A stretch of DNA of 64,000 nt from Ruminococcus sp. (GCA_003521625.1 DPHV01000031.1:1-64000); one strand, 5' to 3'; positions 42,301 through 51,664 are shown, counted from the first letter of the stretch. Notes: generated by a model from the letters alone, not told the origin. Translations and numbers: made by a program.

Positions 42301-45300
42301 AATGACGGCGTAACCGTTACAGTAAATTCAGCCGAAAGTGATCTTAAAGATAAGAACGATTTTGAAGTAGTTTATCAGTTGTCAACACCTGAACTTGAGA
42401 ATGATGAAATTAAAGTTGATTTTGCAGATAATTCACTTTCCGATAAAGATATCTATAAGGGACAGGGTACATTTTCAGCAAAAGTAAACGAGAATTTATC
42501 AGGACTGAAGGAAATAAAGCTTTATTTTGATAAGAAGAGTAAATTTGTATTTGGAGAAAACAATACGATTACAAATCTTTCAGAAGTAACTCCTGTTGAT
42601 AAATACGTAGAAATTTCTAAAGTTTCAAAAACTAACTCAAAACAAGTCAGCTATAAAACTGACGGTGATTTAGCAACCGGAGAATATACCTTTGTAATTG
42701 CGGCTACAAATAACAGCGGCAATACATTAATAAAGAGCAAAACTATAGGTATTGATGTTACAAATCCGATTATTACTAAGTTTGAGTACAGCGCAAAAGA
42801 TACCGACAAGCTTAAGCTTGTGAACGGAAAGCTTTATTGCGACAAGCCCGTTACCGTAAAGGTATATGCAGACGATTTAAATATCGGCGGTAATACGGTT
42901 GTTTCATCGGGACTGAAAGACATTAAGCTCTACAACGGTAATGAAGAAATTACAGCAACAAGTGAATTTGATTCCAAAAACAGTTGTAAAATCTTTGAAT
43001 TACCGCACGCAGATGCTCCTTATGATTTGTCGGCAATAGCTATAGACAATTTAGGTAACGGCAGCGAAGAAAACGCACCCAAAACCACAGCCAAGAGCCT
43101 TAAAAAGCTCACTCTGAACGGTGAGATATTAGACATTGACGATAATTTTAAGGTTGTTGTAAACAACAATTCGTCAAATATTGAAAGAAGCGACTTTGAA
43201 TTTAACGGTTTCAGCTATAGCGATGAAAACGATGTTTACAGCGGCGACGGCACAGTATCAGCAACAATTACCGATAAGCTGTCGGGTATCAGCAAGGTTA
43301 CAGTTACAGTAAACGATGCGAACGTTGATGGTTTCTGTACTGTTACGGATGTCGAAAACGGCAAAAAGATTGTTTTTGATACTAAGAAGTACAATTCAGA
43401 CGGTATTCCCAGCGGAAAATATACTTTAAAGATTACTGCTGAAAACAATTGTGGAATTAATAGACCGTTTGATGCTACTTTCTATATGGACAACAGTAAT
43501 CCTGAAATTAAGAGCTTCAGGGTTGAATCGGCAGAAACAAGCATTGATGAGATTATTTCATTCCTTACTTTCGGTATTTATTCTAATAAGGATATTAATG
43601 TTATTGTAAGTGCAGTGGATGAAGCTCCTTCCTCAAACTTCAAAGATCTTGTTTTAGTATCAAAAAACGGACAGGAATGTGAGTTTGTTAATGAATCTGT
43701 TGAGGGAGATTTTAAAAATGGATTTACTGTTACAAAGACCTTCAGAATAAATAACGGTGCAGAAGACGCTACTAAAAGTGTTTATAATTTGTCTGCAACT
43801 GTAACAGATAAAGCCGAACATTTCGATACAAAATCTGTAAATGATTTAGGCGGATATATCAATGCAAAAGGTGAAAAAGTAAGTGTAAACGACAACTTTG
43901 AAATTGTATCTACAGATATAAAGCCTGAGGGTATAACTAATTACTCAACCAAATCAAGTGACGATTCAATAAAAAAGAATATTGTTAATGGCAAAGAATG
44001 GTATTCGGGATACTTTATAGTTAATGCAGAAATTAAAGATACAATTTCAGGTATTAAGAAAGTAAAAGTATTTTTCAATGGTGATGATGTAAGTGATAAA
44101 ATCACGCTTAGCGAAGATAAATTTACAGAGTCAAAAATAACGCAAGCTGAATTAACACTTGATACAAAATCAAATTGTAATCTCAAAGAGGGTGAAAATA
44201 AGATTCGTATTGAAGTGTACGGTAACAGCAACAACTGCTCATTTGTAGAAAAGAGCGTTTATGTTGACCGAAAAGCTTCTAAAATAACCGGCTTTGAATT
44301 TAAGAAGTCAGTTGCAGATCAGATTCTCTCATTCCTCACCTTCGGTATTTACTCAAATAATAATGTAGACGTCACTGTAACAGCAGTGGACAACAAACCT
44401 TCATCGGGTATTGACAGTATTAAGTTAAGCAGTGCAAGCGGACTTGAAATTGTAGATGAAAGCAAGATTGAGTATACAAATACTTCACCCGAAGAATGTA
44501 AATATGCTAAGACCTTTACATTAAAGGCAGACGAAGCAGAGTTCAGCAAGAGTGAAAGCTTCTACAATGACCTGACTGCAACAGTAACCGATAATGTTGG
44601 AAATTCAGTAAGCAGTAATTACAACAAAACAAATAATCAGGAAATCGTAATTACAAAGAAAGCTCCCGAAATTTCAACAAACTTTGATAATCTCCTTGAT
44701 TCCGACAGTGCAAAAGAGTCAAAGTATTATGATGAAGAGCATAACAACTACTGGTTTGCAGGAGATGTAAAATTCAGCTTTGATGTAAAGGACGATTATT
44801 CAAAGTTAAGCTCTGTACAGCTTATGCTCAACGGTACTGATGTAACAGAATATTGTACCGATACAGCATCAGCAACTCCCGGTAAGTATACTGAAATTGA
44901 TACAGTAGACGTAAACGGTAAAGAAGTTTCAGCCACAACAATTTCAATTGATACTGCAAAAATTCCTGACGGAATCCTTAAAGAAGGCGAAAACACATTC
45001 ACAATTACCGCAACAGGAAATAACGGAGTTACTTGTGAAGCTTCAGAAGTAAAATTCAATATTGATACACAAAAGACTGAAAACATCAGCTTTGAATTTA
45101 AGAAGTCAGTTGCTAATCAGATACTCTCATTCCTCACATTCGGCATTTACTCAAATAATAATGTAGATGTCACTGTAACAGCAGTTGACAACAAACCTTC
45201 ATCGGGCATCGACAGTATTAAGTTAAGCAGTGCAAGCGGACTTGAAATTGTTGATGAAGGACGTATTGAATATACAAATACTTCTCCCGAGGATTGTACA

Positions 45301-48300
45301 TACTTTAAGACCTTTACATTAAAGGTAGACGAAGCAGAGTTCAGCAAGAGTGAAAGCTTCTACAATGACCTTACTGCAACAGTAACTGATAAGGTAGGAA
45401 ATGTAGGAAGCAGTAATTACAATAAGGACGGAAAGCCTGAAATTGTAATTACAGAGAAAGCTCCCGAAATTACAAAAAGCTATAATAATCTCCTTGATTC
45501 CGACAGCGCAGAATGGACTTCAAAGTATTATGATGAAGAGCATAACAACTACTGGTTTGCAGGAGATGTAAAATACAGCTTTGATGTAAAGGACGATTAT
45601 TCAAAGTTAAGTTCTGTACAGCTTATGCTCAACGGTACTGATGTAACAGAATATTGTACCGATACAGCATCAGATACTCCAGGTAAGTATACTGAAATTG
45701 ATACAGTAGACGTAAACGGTAAAGAAGTTTCAGCTACAACAATTTCAATTGATACTGCAAATATTCCTGACGGAATCCTTAAAGAAGGCGAAAACATATT
45801 TACAATTACCGCAACGGGAAATAACGGAGTTACTTGTGACGCTGAAGAAGTTAAATTCAATATTGATACACAGAAAGTAAAGCCCGAAAATATCAAATTT
45901 GAATTTAACAGGTCAGTAGCAAATCAGATTCTCTCATTCCTCACCTTCGGCATTTACTCAAACAACGATGTAGATGTTAAGGTTACAGCAACCGATAATG
46001 CACCTTCATCGGGCATTGACAGTATTAAGTTAAGCAGTGCAAGCGGATTAAAGATCGAAGACAAGGGTGAAAGCTCGGTAGTCTACGAGAATAAATCTCC
46101 CGAAGCCTGCACATATTCAAGAACTTTCACACTCAAGGTTGATAAATCAGATTTCAGCAAAGAAAAGAGCTTCTACGATGACCTTACTGCAACAGTAACC
46201 GATAAGGTTGGAAATGTAGGAATCAGTAATTACAATGCAACAAATAATCAGGAAATCGTAATTACAAAGAAAGCTCCCGAAATTTCAACAAGCTATGATA
46301 ATCTTAAAGATGCCGGCAGCACTGTAACAAAATACTATGACGGAAAAGATTACTGGTTTGCAGGAGACGTAAAATTCAGCTTTGATGTTAAGGACGAATA
46401 TTCAAAGTTAAGCTCTGTACAGCTTATGCTTAACGATACTGATGTAACAAAATATTGTACCGATACAGCGTCAGAAACTCCCGGCAAGTATACTGAAATT
46501 AATACAGTAGATGCAACAGGTAAAGAAGTTTCAGCTACAACAATTTCAATTGATACTGCAAAAATTCCTGACGGAATTCTTAAAGAAGGCAAAAACATAT
46601 TTACCATTACTGCAACAGGAAACAACGGAGAAAAAAGTAAGACTGAAACAGTTGAATTCTGTATTGATACAACCAAGCCTCAGATTGACGACTTCAAGTT
46701 TGAGCCTGTCGGCAATATGGATGAAAACACTACTCCCGTTGAAACAACTGATTACGGTTACTATTTCAGAAATGATGTAAACGTAACGGTAATTGCATCA
46801 GACGGTGAAGGTTCAGGCATCGGCGGAAGCAACAATCAGGTTAGCAGTGGAATTTATTACAGATACGTTGACGTTGACGGAAGCGAGACTAACGGAATAG
46901 TCCTTCCGGGTGAATCGTTTACAGTAAAGAAAGACTTCAAGGGTCAGATATACGCATATGCAATAGACAATGTCGGAAATAAGTGCAGCGAACAGCACCC
47001 CTACGGTTCAATAGTAGAGAGTGAACAAAAGCACAGGGAATCTTCCAATATTAATTTGGAAACAGTCGGAAACGTTGTCAACAAGGATGATGCAAACAGA
47101 AATCTTTACAACAATGATGTGAAGATTACAATTGCACTGAAGGACAGCTATTCGGGTATCAGAACTGTTCATTACAGAATTTATGACGATTATGGCGACA
47201 ATATTGAAAATACATTCAGTATTGACCAGTCTGGAAACTTCAGTGACACATACAGCTGGAGCTACACCAAGGACAAGAACCTTGTAACAGAACTTAAAAC
47301 TACAGTTCCTGTTGCTTTCAACAGCAACAATATCAGAGGTTATGTTGAGTTTACCGACAGAGCAGGTCATAAGGAAGCAGAAGATATAATTCCGTTCAGC
47401 ATTGATAAAACTGCGCCTACAATCAAGGTTGTTTATGATAACAACGACTTTAAGACTTACCAAGGCAATAAGTATTTCAAGGCTGACAGAACAGCAACCA
47501 TTACCGTAACGGAGCGTAACTTTAACGAGGCTGATTTCACAACAGACATCAAGAAAGCGCCCAACTCAAATGCGGGAATAGACGGCTGGACTCATAATTA
47601 TAATTCTGCAAATCCCGATGCATCTACTCACGTTGCTCATATACGCTTTACAAGCGATGATGACTATACGGTAGATATGGCATTCAAGGATATGGCTCAG
47701 AACAAAGCAGAGTCCCCTGCACAGGAGAAGTTCACGCTTGATAAGACCCTTCCGAAAATCAGCGTAAGCTTTGATAATAACTCATCGCTTAACGGCAGAT
47801 ATTACAAGGCAGAGCGTACTGCTACAATTACAATTGAAGAGCATAACTTTGCAGCAGATACAGAGCACCTTGATATTAAGTTCAATGCTTATGATGAGGA
47901 CAATACAACTCCCGTAAGTGCACCGAACGTTGTAGGCTGGACAAGCAACGGTGATACACGCACCGCAACAGTTACCTTTGCTAACGACGGAAAATATGAA
48001 TTTACTGTTGATTATAAAGACCTTGCCTATAATCAGGCAGAGCAGGCAAAGGTTGATACATTCTTTGTAGATAAGACAAATCCTGAAATTAAATTTGAGA
48101 ATGTTGAAGCCAATGCTGCATATGCAGACAGTATAAGTCCTGTAGTTGTCTTTACTGATAACAACTATGACGGGTATACTACGCTCACGCTTGAAAGAGT
48201 TGATATTAACAGCAAGTCAAAGATTGTTAATATGAACAAGACCTCTGTTCTTAACGGAGTAACCGGTGAAACAGTAACATATGACAACTTCGGTACAATC

Positions 48301-49200
48301 GAGGAAAACGACGGTATTTACAAGCTGAGTGCAAAAATGGTTGATAAAGCCGGCAATGAAAAGGGCGGAGAAATAATCTTCTCAGTAAACCGTTTTGGTT
48401 CAACTTATATGGCAGGTGACGAGAATACCGAGTCACTTATCAGTTCAGGCTACTCTAATAAAGAAAGCGATGTATTCATTAAGGAAATCAATGTTAATAA
48501 GGTTTCAAAACAGTCAGTATCACTTGCTTGCAACAACAGCAGTGTTTCCAAGCTCAAGGCTGATGAAAACTATACTGTTTCAAGCAACGGCGGTTTAGGC
48601 TCGTGGTTTGAATATACCTACAAGATTAACAAAGATAACTTTGCAGACGAAGGCTATTATACAATCACACTGTCTTCAACCGACAGAGTAAAGCATACCG
48701 TAAGTAACATTACGGCCCTTACAAAAGAAAGAAAATGTCCTGTATCATTCACAATTGATAAGACTGTTCCCGAAGTAAGAATTTCAGGTATTGAAGACGG
48801 AAAACCTTACGAAGAGGCAAGCAGACAGGTCAAGGTTGTTTGTGAGGACGTAAACATTTCTGATGATACATTGGTAATAGAGCTTAACGGTAAAGAGCTT
48901 GAGGCAGGCGAAGACAAGGACTTTGTGCTTTCAAAGGACAATGCGGGTGAAATTATAGCCAAATTCAAAGTAGAGGCAATCGGAAATGATACAAAGCAGA
49001 ATATTAAAGTATCAGTTGCCGATAAGGCAGGAAACGAAGGCAAAAGTTCGGTTAGTGACTTTATCCTTTCAGCGTCACTATTAACACGTTTCTTTGCAAA
49101 TACTCCTCTTGTAATTGCTACATTCGCTGCAATCGCAGTAATAATCGGCTTAGTTCTGTTCTTTGTAATAAGACGACGCAAGAAAAATGAAGAGAAGTAA
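39349..49200 (+). CDS. giant Ig-like repeat surface protein (3283 aa)
   Basis: A cell-surface fibre or adhesin. It has an N-terminal signal peptide (1-42), a very long array of bacterial Ig-like domains, each usually ending with a strand like FYIDKTAP or FSIDKTAP that opens the next, and a C-terminal membrane helix (about 3252-3274) with the stop-transfer sequence RRRKK. There is no LPxTG motif, so it is membrane-anchored. The phrase LSFLTFGIYSN recurs in many domains. Two long blocks are repeated (see repeat entries). The composition is rich in Asp, Asn, Ser, Thr and Lys, with almost no Cys pairs. It is in the middle of the secretion/phospho-signalling locus and overlaps the preceding small membrane protein, so it probably works with this system, for example as a surface conduit or contact fibre; that role is inference. 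Confidence 0.9.
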   Translation: MDKIKSSVAVKVTALVLSLLLVLSIVPVNGLSNSLRNSVSAAETPLANQATPDEVTVSEPDLPEPERKAITNITGSLVISGSADCELISTRNDGNNVSRDIFSGLKDIKFICSETLSDDISVTLNTKVLTNDDSKDIYYKIDGSVLKIIFKKIADGTYPLTIKNGSKASYYNFFVDSTAPTAEIKYDKTVSKTAIKVTVFPNDNAGHSGYSDVDYDKTSVKFVNSGETKLVPHNHKEGDNLFTFSAENSGQYNIELSDKVGNKAEIAIPDKFIIDKTAPTVTISPDNSDESYKNGTWAKDDVKVAFTVDDGEYSSGVDVKNIKVTSDVTENEYTVTEKAGVYYFTADTYGKYTIKATDNAGLTGSVTSKTVKIDKTAASDIEVWFTKDKGILNFLTFGIYESNDVKVSVKAYYGNDESKIKDLKLYNNESEISGSSGLKGSDKNGNFIQKSFTISSEEKNKAYNLSFYIEDEAGNKTDEYIPITNDKVKVYVHGVKKEINRNLFEVVFSVSVPEIETVDVKADNVDNVVEYEGNNIYSGAITFKSKVKDDLSGLKDVKLYFNKASEIETDKDGNITNLSKLTLVEPANKIDISKTEKTKAIDDVSYTTSSNLATGEYSFVIAATNNNGKTSIKSISVLVDRTQPEITKFEYSAKDTNNLKLENGELYCDKPVTVKVYADDLNIGGKKVVSSGLSDIKLYNGNEEIKATSEFDSENGCKTFELPYADAPYDLSAKAIDNLGNGGEENAPKTTAKSLKKLTMNGEILDIDDNFKVVVNNDKSTIKNSGFEFSKFSYSDKNAVYSGDGTVSATITDKLSGISKVTVTVNDANVDGFCTVTDVENGKKVVFDTKEYNSNGIPDGTYILKVTAENNCGIKNSFDTTFYIDKTAPILKSVAFSFEGGSQLDYGIYSNQKITMVVTVDNGTNGSPLESVTVKDNGNKSITETVNNIGSGIYKFEINEEKLNVGLKVVAVDAAGNESKTPIANDGVTVTVNSAESDLKDKNDFEVVYQLSTPELENDEIKVDFADNSLSDKDIYKGQGTFSAKVNENLSGLKEIKLYFDKKSKFVFGENNTITNLSEVTPVDKYVEISKVSKTNSKQVSYKTDGDLATGEYTFVIAATNNSGNTLIKSKTIGIDVTNPIITKFEYSAKDTDKLKLVNGKLYCDKPVTVKVYADDLNIGGNTVVSSGLKDIKLYNGNEEITATSEFDSKNSCKIFELPHADAPYDLSAIAIDNLGNGSEENAPKTTAKSLKKLTLNGEILDIDDNFKVVVNNNSSNIERSDFEFNGFSYSDENDVYSGDGTVSATITDKLSGISKVTVTVNDANVDGFCTVTDVENGKKIVFDTKKYNSDGIPSGKYTLKITAENNCGINRPFDATFYMDNSNPEIKSFRVESAETSIDEIISFLTFGIYSNKDINVIVSAVDEAPSSNFKDLVLVSKNGQECEFVNESVEGDFKNGFTVTKTFRINNGAEDATKSVYNLSATVTDKAEHFDTKSVNDLGGYINAKGEKVSVNDNFEIVSTDIKPEGITNYSTKSSDDSIKKNIVNGKEWYSGYFIVNAEIKDTISGIKKVKVFFNGDDVSDKITLSEDKFTESKITQAELTLDTKSNCNLKEGENKIRIEVYGNSNNCSFVEKSVYVDRKASKITGFEFKKSVADQILSFLTFGIYSNNNVDVTVTAVDNKPSSGIDSIKLSSASGLEIVDESKIEYTNTSPEECKYAKTFTLKADEAEFSKSESFYNDLTATVTDNVGNSVSSNYNKTNNQEIVITKKAPEISTNFDNLLDSDSAKESKYYDEEHNNYWFAGDVKFSFDVKDDYSKLSSVQLMLNGTDVTEYCTDTASATPGKYTEIDTVDVNGKEVSATTISIDTAKIPDGILKEGENTFTITATGNNGVTCEASEVKFNIDTQKTENISFEFKKSVANQILSFLTFGIYSNNNVDVTVTAVDNKPSSGIDSIKLSSASGLEIVDEGRIEYTNTSPEDCTYFKTFTLKVDEAEFSKSESFYNDLTATVTDKVGNVGSSNYNKDGKPEIVITEKAPEITKSYNNLLDSDSAEWTSKYYDEEHNNYWFAGDVKYSFDVKDDYSKLSSVQLMLNGTDVTEYCTDTASDTPGKYTEIDTVDVNGKEVSATTISIDTANIPDGILKEGENIFTITATGNNGVTCDAEEVKFNIDTQKVKPENIKFEFNRSVANQILSFLTFGIYSNNDVDVKVTATDNAPSSGIDSIKLSSASGLKIEDKGESSVVYENKSPEACTYSRTFTLKVDKSDFSKEKSFYDDLTATVTDKVGNVGISNYNATNNQEIVITKKAPEISTSYDNLKDAGSTVTKYYDGKDYWFAGDVKFSFDVKDEYSKLSSVQLMLNDTDVTKYCTDTASETPGKYTEINTVDATGKEVSATTISIDTAKIPDGILKEGKNIFTITATGNNGEKSKTETVEFCIDTTKPQIDDFKFEPVGNMDENTTPVETTDYGYYFRNDVNVTVIASDGEGSGIGGSNNQVSSGIYYRYVDVDGSETNGIVLPGESFTVKKDFKGQIYAYAIDNVGNKCSEQHPYGSIVESEQKHRESSNINLETVGNVVNKDDANRNLYNNDVKITIALKDSYSGIRTVHYRIYDDYGDNIENTFSIDQSGNFSDTYSWSYTKDKNLVTELKTTVPVAFNSNNIRGYVEFTDRAGHKEAEDIIPFSIDKTAPTIKVVYDNNDFKTYQGNKYFKADRTATITVTERNFNEADFTTDIKKAPNSNAGIDGWTHNYNSANPDASTHVAHIRFTSDDDYTVDMAFKDMAQNKAESPAQEKFTLDKTLPKISVSFDNNSSLNGRYYKAERTATITIEEHNFAADTEHLDIKFNAYDEDNTTPVSAPNVVGWTSNGDTRTATVTFANDGKYEFTVDYKDLAYNQAEQAKVDTFFVDKTNPEIKFENVEANAAYADSISPVVVFTDNNYDGYTTLTLERVDINSKSKIVNMNKTSVLNGVTGETVTYDNFGTIEENDGIYKLSAKMVDKAGNEKGGEIIFSVNRFGSTYMAGDENTESLISSGYSNKESDVFIKEINVNKVSKQSVSLACNNSSVSKLKADENYTVSSNGGLGSWFEYTYKINKDNFADEGYYTITLSSTDRVKHTVSNITALTKERKCPVSFTIDKTVPEVRISGIEDGKPYEEASRQVKVVCEDVNISDDTLVIELNGKELEAGEDKDFVLSKDNAGEIIAKFKVEAIGNDTKQNIKVSVADKAGNEGKSSVSDFILSASLLTRFFANTPLVIATFAAIAVIIGLVLFFVIRRRKKNEEK
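41284..43478 (+). repeat. two long near-identical blocks inside the giant gene
   Basis: The block starting ITKFEYSAKDT at about 41284 recurs at about 42772, a period near 1490 bases. It runs for about 700 bases (to about 41990 and 43478) with stretches identical at DNA level, such as those around DADDLNIGG and LSGISKVTVTV. The synonymous positions are also conserved, so the duplication is recent or kept alike by gene conversion. Confidence 0.85.
44288..46676 (+). repeat. three tandem ~800-bp repeats inside the giant gene
   Basis: Units begin with FEFKKSVA(D/N)QILSFLTFG at about 44293, 45091 and 45898 (periods 798 and 807 bases). Each unit holds two Ig-like domains and includes YWFAGDVK(F/Y)SFDVKD and the motif NGTDVTEYCTDTAS. 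They are nearly identical at DNA level in long stretches. Copy number would be expected to vary between strains. Confidence 0.9.
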
Positions 49201-49211
49201 TTAATTAAATC

Positions 49212-49243
49212 AGACACACTTTCCCGCCAGGGAAGGTGTGTCT
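49212..49243 (+). terminator. intercistronic hairpin after the giant gene, no T-run
   Basis: AGACACACTTTCCC and GGGAAGGTGTGTCT pair over 14 bp (one G-U) with a GCCA loop, 11 bases after the stop and 20 bases before the next gene. As at 38832 there is no T-run. Confidence 0.6.
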
Positions 49244-49263
49244 TGATAAAATGTGGTGACAAT

Positions 49264-51153
49264 ATGCTTTACAAAGACCTTGTTGTTTATAACACATATC
49301 AGGTAATTGAAGAAATCGGAAGCGGCGGTATGGGAGTAGTATATCTTGCCTACCATCTGAATCTTGAAAAGTATATTGTTATGAAAAAAATCAAAGGAAG
49401 CTATACTGACAAGGCTTTTATAAGAAACGAAGTTGATATTCTTAAAAAGCTTCATCATCCCTATCTTCCTCAGGTCTACGATTTTATAGAGTATGAATCC
49501 GAATTATACACAATTATCGATTACATAGACGGCTGCGACTTAAGCCGTTATATTGAAAACGGATATTATTTTGAGGAAAGTCAATTAATCAAGTGGTTTA
49601 ACCAGTTATGTGAGGTGCTCGAGTACCTTCATTCCCAGAATCCGCCGATAATACATACCGATATTAAACCGGCTAATATAATTATCACACCGGAGGGAAA
49701 CGTTTGCTTAATTGACTTCGGAATATCGCTTAATGAAACAGAAACAGTCAAGGGCTTAAGTGAGAACTATTCATCACCCGAACAGTTTTATAATGTTCAG
49801 AACATTCTGAACGGTAACAGGGAATACCTTGTTGCTCTTGATGCAAGAACGGATATTTACAGTCTTGGCGCTACCTTTTATCATATGATGACAGGGGTAA
49901 AGCCAAACATCAGAATACAACAGCCTGAAATTTCTCAATATTCTCTGGAATACAGCGAACCGCTGATTGAAATAATTGAAAAAGCTATGCAGTATAACCC
50001 TGATGACAGGTTTAAAAGTGCATCTCATATGAAAAAAGCTGTTGTGAATATGCGAAAGCTTGATTCAAGATATAAAAAGTATGTGCTTGTACAGCTTGTT
50101 TCATCTTTACTTGCAGGCCTGATGATTGTATCAGGCATTACTATGATTTATTTCGGAAATAAAGATGTTATTTCAGGCAATTATGAAGCTGAATACAACA
50201 GCTTTTTATCTCTTTCCGATACGGGCAATTATCAGTCTGCTATTGAAAAGGGCAGAGCGATAATAAACAACAGAGGTTATGATTCAATTATTGCGGATAA
50301 TACAAAGGCGGAACTGTATTATGCAATAGGTGAATGCTTTTATGAATCAGAGGATTATGTAAACGCTTATGAATACTACAGCCGTGCTGTTGATTCCTGC
50401 AAAGATGACAAAAAGCGTGAAACGTATGAAAGAGACAGCATTCTTGCCCTTATTAAAAACGGAAATTTGCAGTCGGCAGAAGAACATCTTACATCAGTAA
50501 GACAAAACTATCCCAATTCAGCCTCTCTGGTAGTTATAGATGCTTTTCTTTGCTATCAGAAAAATGATTTTGAATCTGCAATAAAGCTTATAGATTCCAA
50601 TATTTCAAGCATCGGAGATACAGATAATCTTTATCGGGCATACATAATCAAAGGCGACGCATGCAGAAAAATTAATGATTTGTCGGGTGCGGTTTCCGCA
50701 TATGAACCTGCCTGTCAGATTAATGAAACAGTTTCGTCCTTGCGAAAGCTCGGAAACTCCTGTCTTGCGCTGTCTGACAGCTATTCAGGGGGTAATTTGA
50801 AATATCTGAATAAAGCAAAGGACTGCTTTGAAACGGTTTACAACAATTATTATCCCACAGTTGATGATATTATTAATCTTGCGCAGACATACAGACTGTC
50901 TGACGATTACAGCAAGTGTCTGAGCTTTTTGAATGATTATGTAAGCAAAAATTCTGTTGATGATTACAGAATATATATGCAGATGGCTATTGCAGGAGAT
51001 GCCATGGGAGATTCCAATACTATTTCATACTGTCAGAAAGCACATCTGATTTTCAGCAGTAATGATAATTATGAAATAAAAAGCGGTAACGATAACGAGG
51101 ATATTACGGTTATGAAGAATCTGTATAAAAAATACTGTAATTCGGTTTGGTAG
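49264..51153 (+). CDS. Ser/Thr kinase with a membrane helix and extracellular TPR repeats
   Basis: The 629-aa product has a kinase domain (about 10-262): GSGGMGVV (19-26), K41 in IVMKKI, HTD (131-133) with IKPANIII, and DFG (151-153). Thr replaces Arg in HRD, so it is a non-RD kinase that may not need activation-loop phosphorylation. The membrane helix is at about 274-297. Residues 305-629 outside are TPR-like helical repeats (for example ELYYAIGECFYESEDYVNAYEYY). ATG 49264 follows GGTG; the longer frame from 49243 runs into the hairpin. It is a second kinase in one locus, and its kinase-TM-helical layout again recalls EssB. Confidence 0.93.
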   Translation: MLYKDLVVYNTYQVIEEIGSGGMGVVYLAYHLNLEKYIVMKKIKGSYTDKAFIRNEVDILKKLHHPYLPQVYDFIEYESELYTIIDYIDGCDLSRYIENGYYFEESQLIKWFNQLCEVLEYLHSQNPPIIHTDIKPANIIITPEGNVCLIDFGISLNETETVKGLSENYSSPEQFYNVQNILNGNREYLVALDARTDIYSLGATFYHMMTGVKPNIRIQQPEISQYSLEYSEPLIEIIEKAMQYNPDDRFKSASHMKKAVVNMRKLDSRYKKYVLVQLVSSLLAGLMIVSGITMIYFGNKDVISGNYEAEYNSFLSLSDTGNYQSAIEKGRAIINNRGYDSIIADNTKAELYYAIGECFYESEDYVNAYEYYSRAVDSCKDDKKRETYERDSILALIKNGNLQSAEEHLTSVRQNYPNSASLVVIDAFLCYQKNDFESAIKLIDSNISSIGDTDNLYRAYIIKGDACRKINDLSGAVSAYEPACQINETVSSLRKLGNSCLALSDSYSGGNLKYLNKAKDCFETVYNNYYPTVDDIINLAQTYRLSDDYSKCLSFLNDYVSKNSVDDYRIYMQMAIAGDAMGDSNTISYCQKAHLIFSSNDNYEIKSGNDNEDITVMKNLYKKYCNSVW

Positions 51154-51175
51154 GCTATAGTGAGGTGCATAAGCG

Positions 51176-51310
51176 ATGGATATGATTGTTTGCGGTGTTA
51201 TCATACTTTGCGGCGGAATAGCTGTTCTTATGATTTCACAGTTTTTGTTACACAGGTGGATAAAAAAATTCAATTCTCAATGGAAAGGTGATAGTAATGA
51301 AATGTCCTAA
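51176..51310 (+). CDS. 44-aa single-pass membrane peptide
   Basis: A short gene encoding a hydrophobic helix (about 3-25) and a basic/polar tail (HRWIKKFNSQWKGDSN). ATG 51176 has TGAGGTG upstream. Its end overlaps the start of the zinc-ribbon gene by 14 bases, suggesting coupled translation. Small membrane peptides with this layout can be regulators of, or structural parts in, membrane complexes; nothing more specific can be said. Confidence 0.6.
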   Translation: MDMIVCGVIILCGGIAVLMISQFLLHRWIKKFNSQWKGDSNEMS

Positions 51311-51611
51311 TTGCAGGTGTTTTGTTCCGCAGAATAAAAATTATTGCTTATATTGCGGTTATGAATTAGCAAGCGGTGCAGCAAAAACTCTTACGGTAGA
51401 GGAGTATTATCGTGATTACTTGAATTACGTAGATGAGTACAGCGACAATAATCAGTTAAACGTATATTATGAAGAATGTTATCCGAATACTTACTCAAAT
51501 TATGCTGATAATCAGCAATACGATGACAGTACGGATATGACTTTGATTGAAATATTACTCGGTACAATATGTGCTTTGCTGATTCTGTCATTAATTTTAG
51601 TAATCATATAA
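51297..51611 (+). CDS. zinc-ribbon protein with a C-terminal membrane helix
   Basis: The 104-aa product has an N-terminal zinc ribbon (MKCPNCRCFVPQNKNYCLYC; C3, C6, C17, C20), an acidic Tyr/Asn-rich middle and a tail membrane helix (about 83-103). The ribbon would face the cytoplasm (tail-anchored). The ribosome site GGAAAGGTG fits ATG 51297. Such short ribbons often mediate protein contacts in membrane complexes. Confidence 0.8.
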   Translation: MKCPNCRCFVPQNKNYCLYCGYELASGAAKTLTVEEYYRDYLNYVDEYSDNNQLNVYYEECYPNTYSNYADNQQYDDSTDMTLIEILLGTICALLILSLILVII

Positions 51612-51664
51612 GCTTTATATAATAGGTTTTTCTTTTAAATCAGTTAAAAAATGAGGGTGCTTTT

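Noticed and set aside
44288..46676. Regularly spaced repeats that could suggest a CRISPR array
   Set aside because: The units are about 800 bases, continuous and in frame; they are Ig-domain duplications.
43941..46676. Several reverse-strand open frames of 66-108 aa
   Set aside because: They repeat with the Ig repeats of the plus-strand gene and have no ribosome sites; they are shadows of biased codon use.
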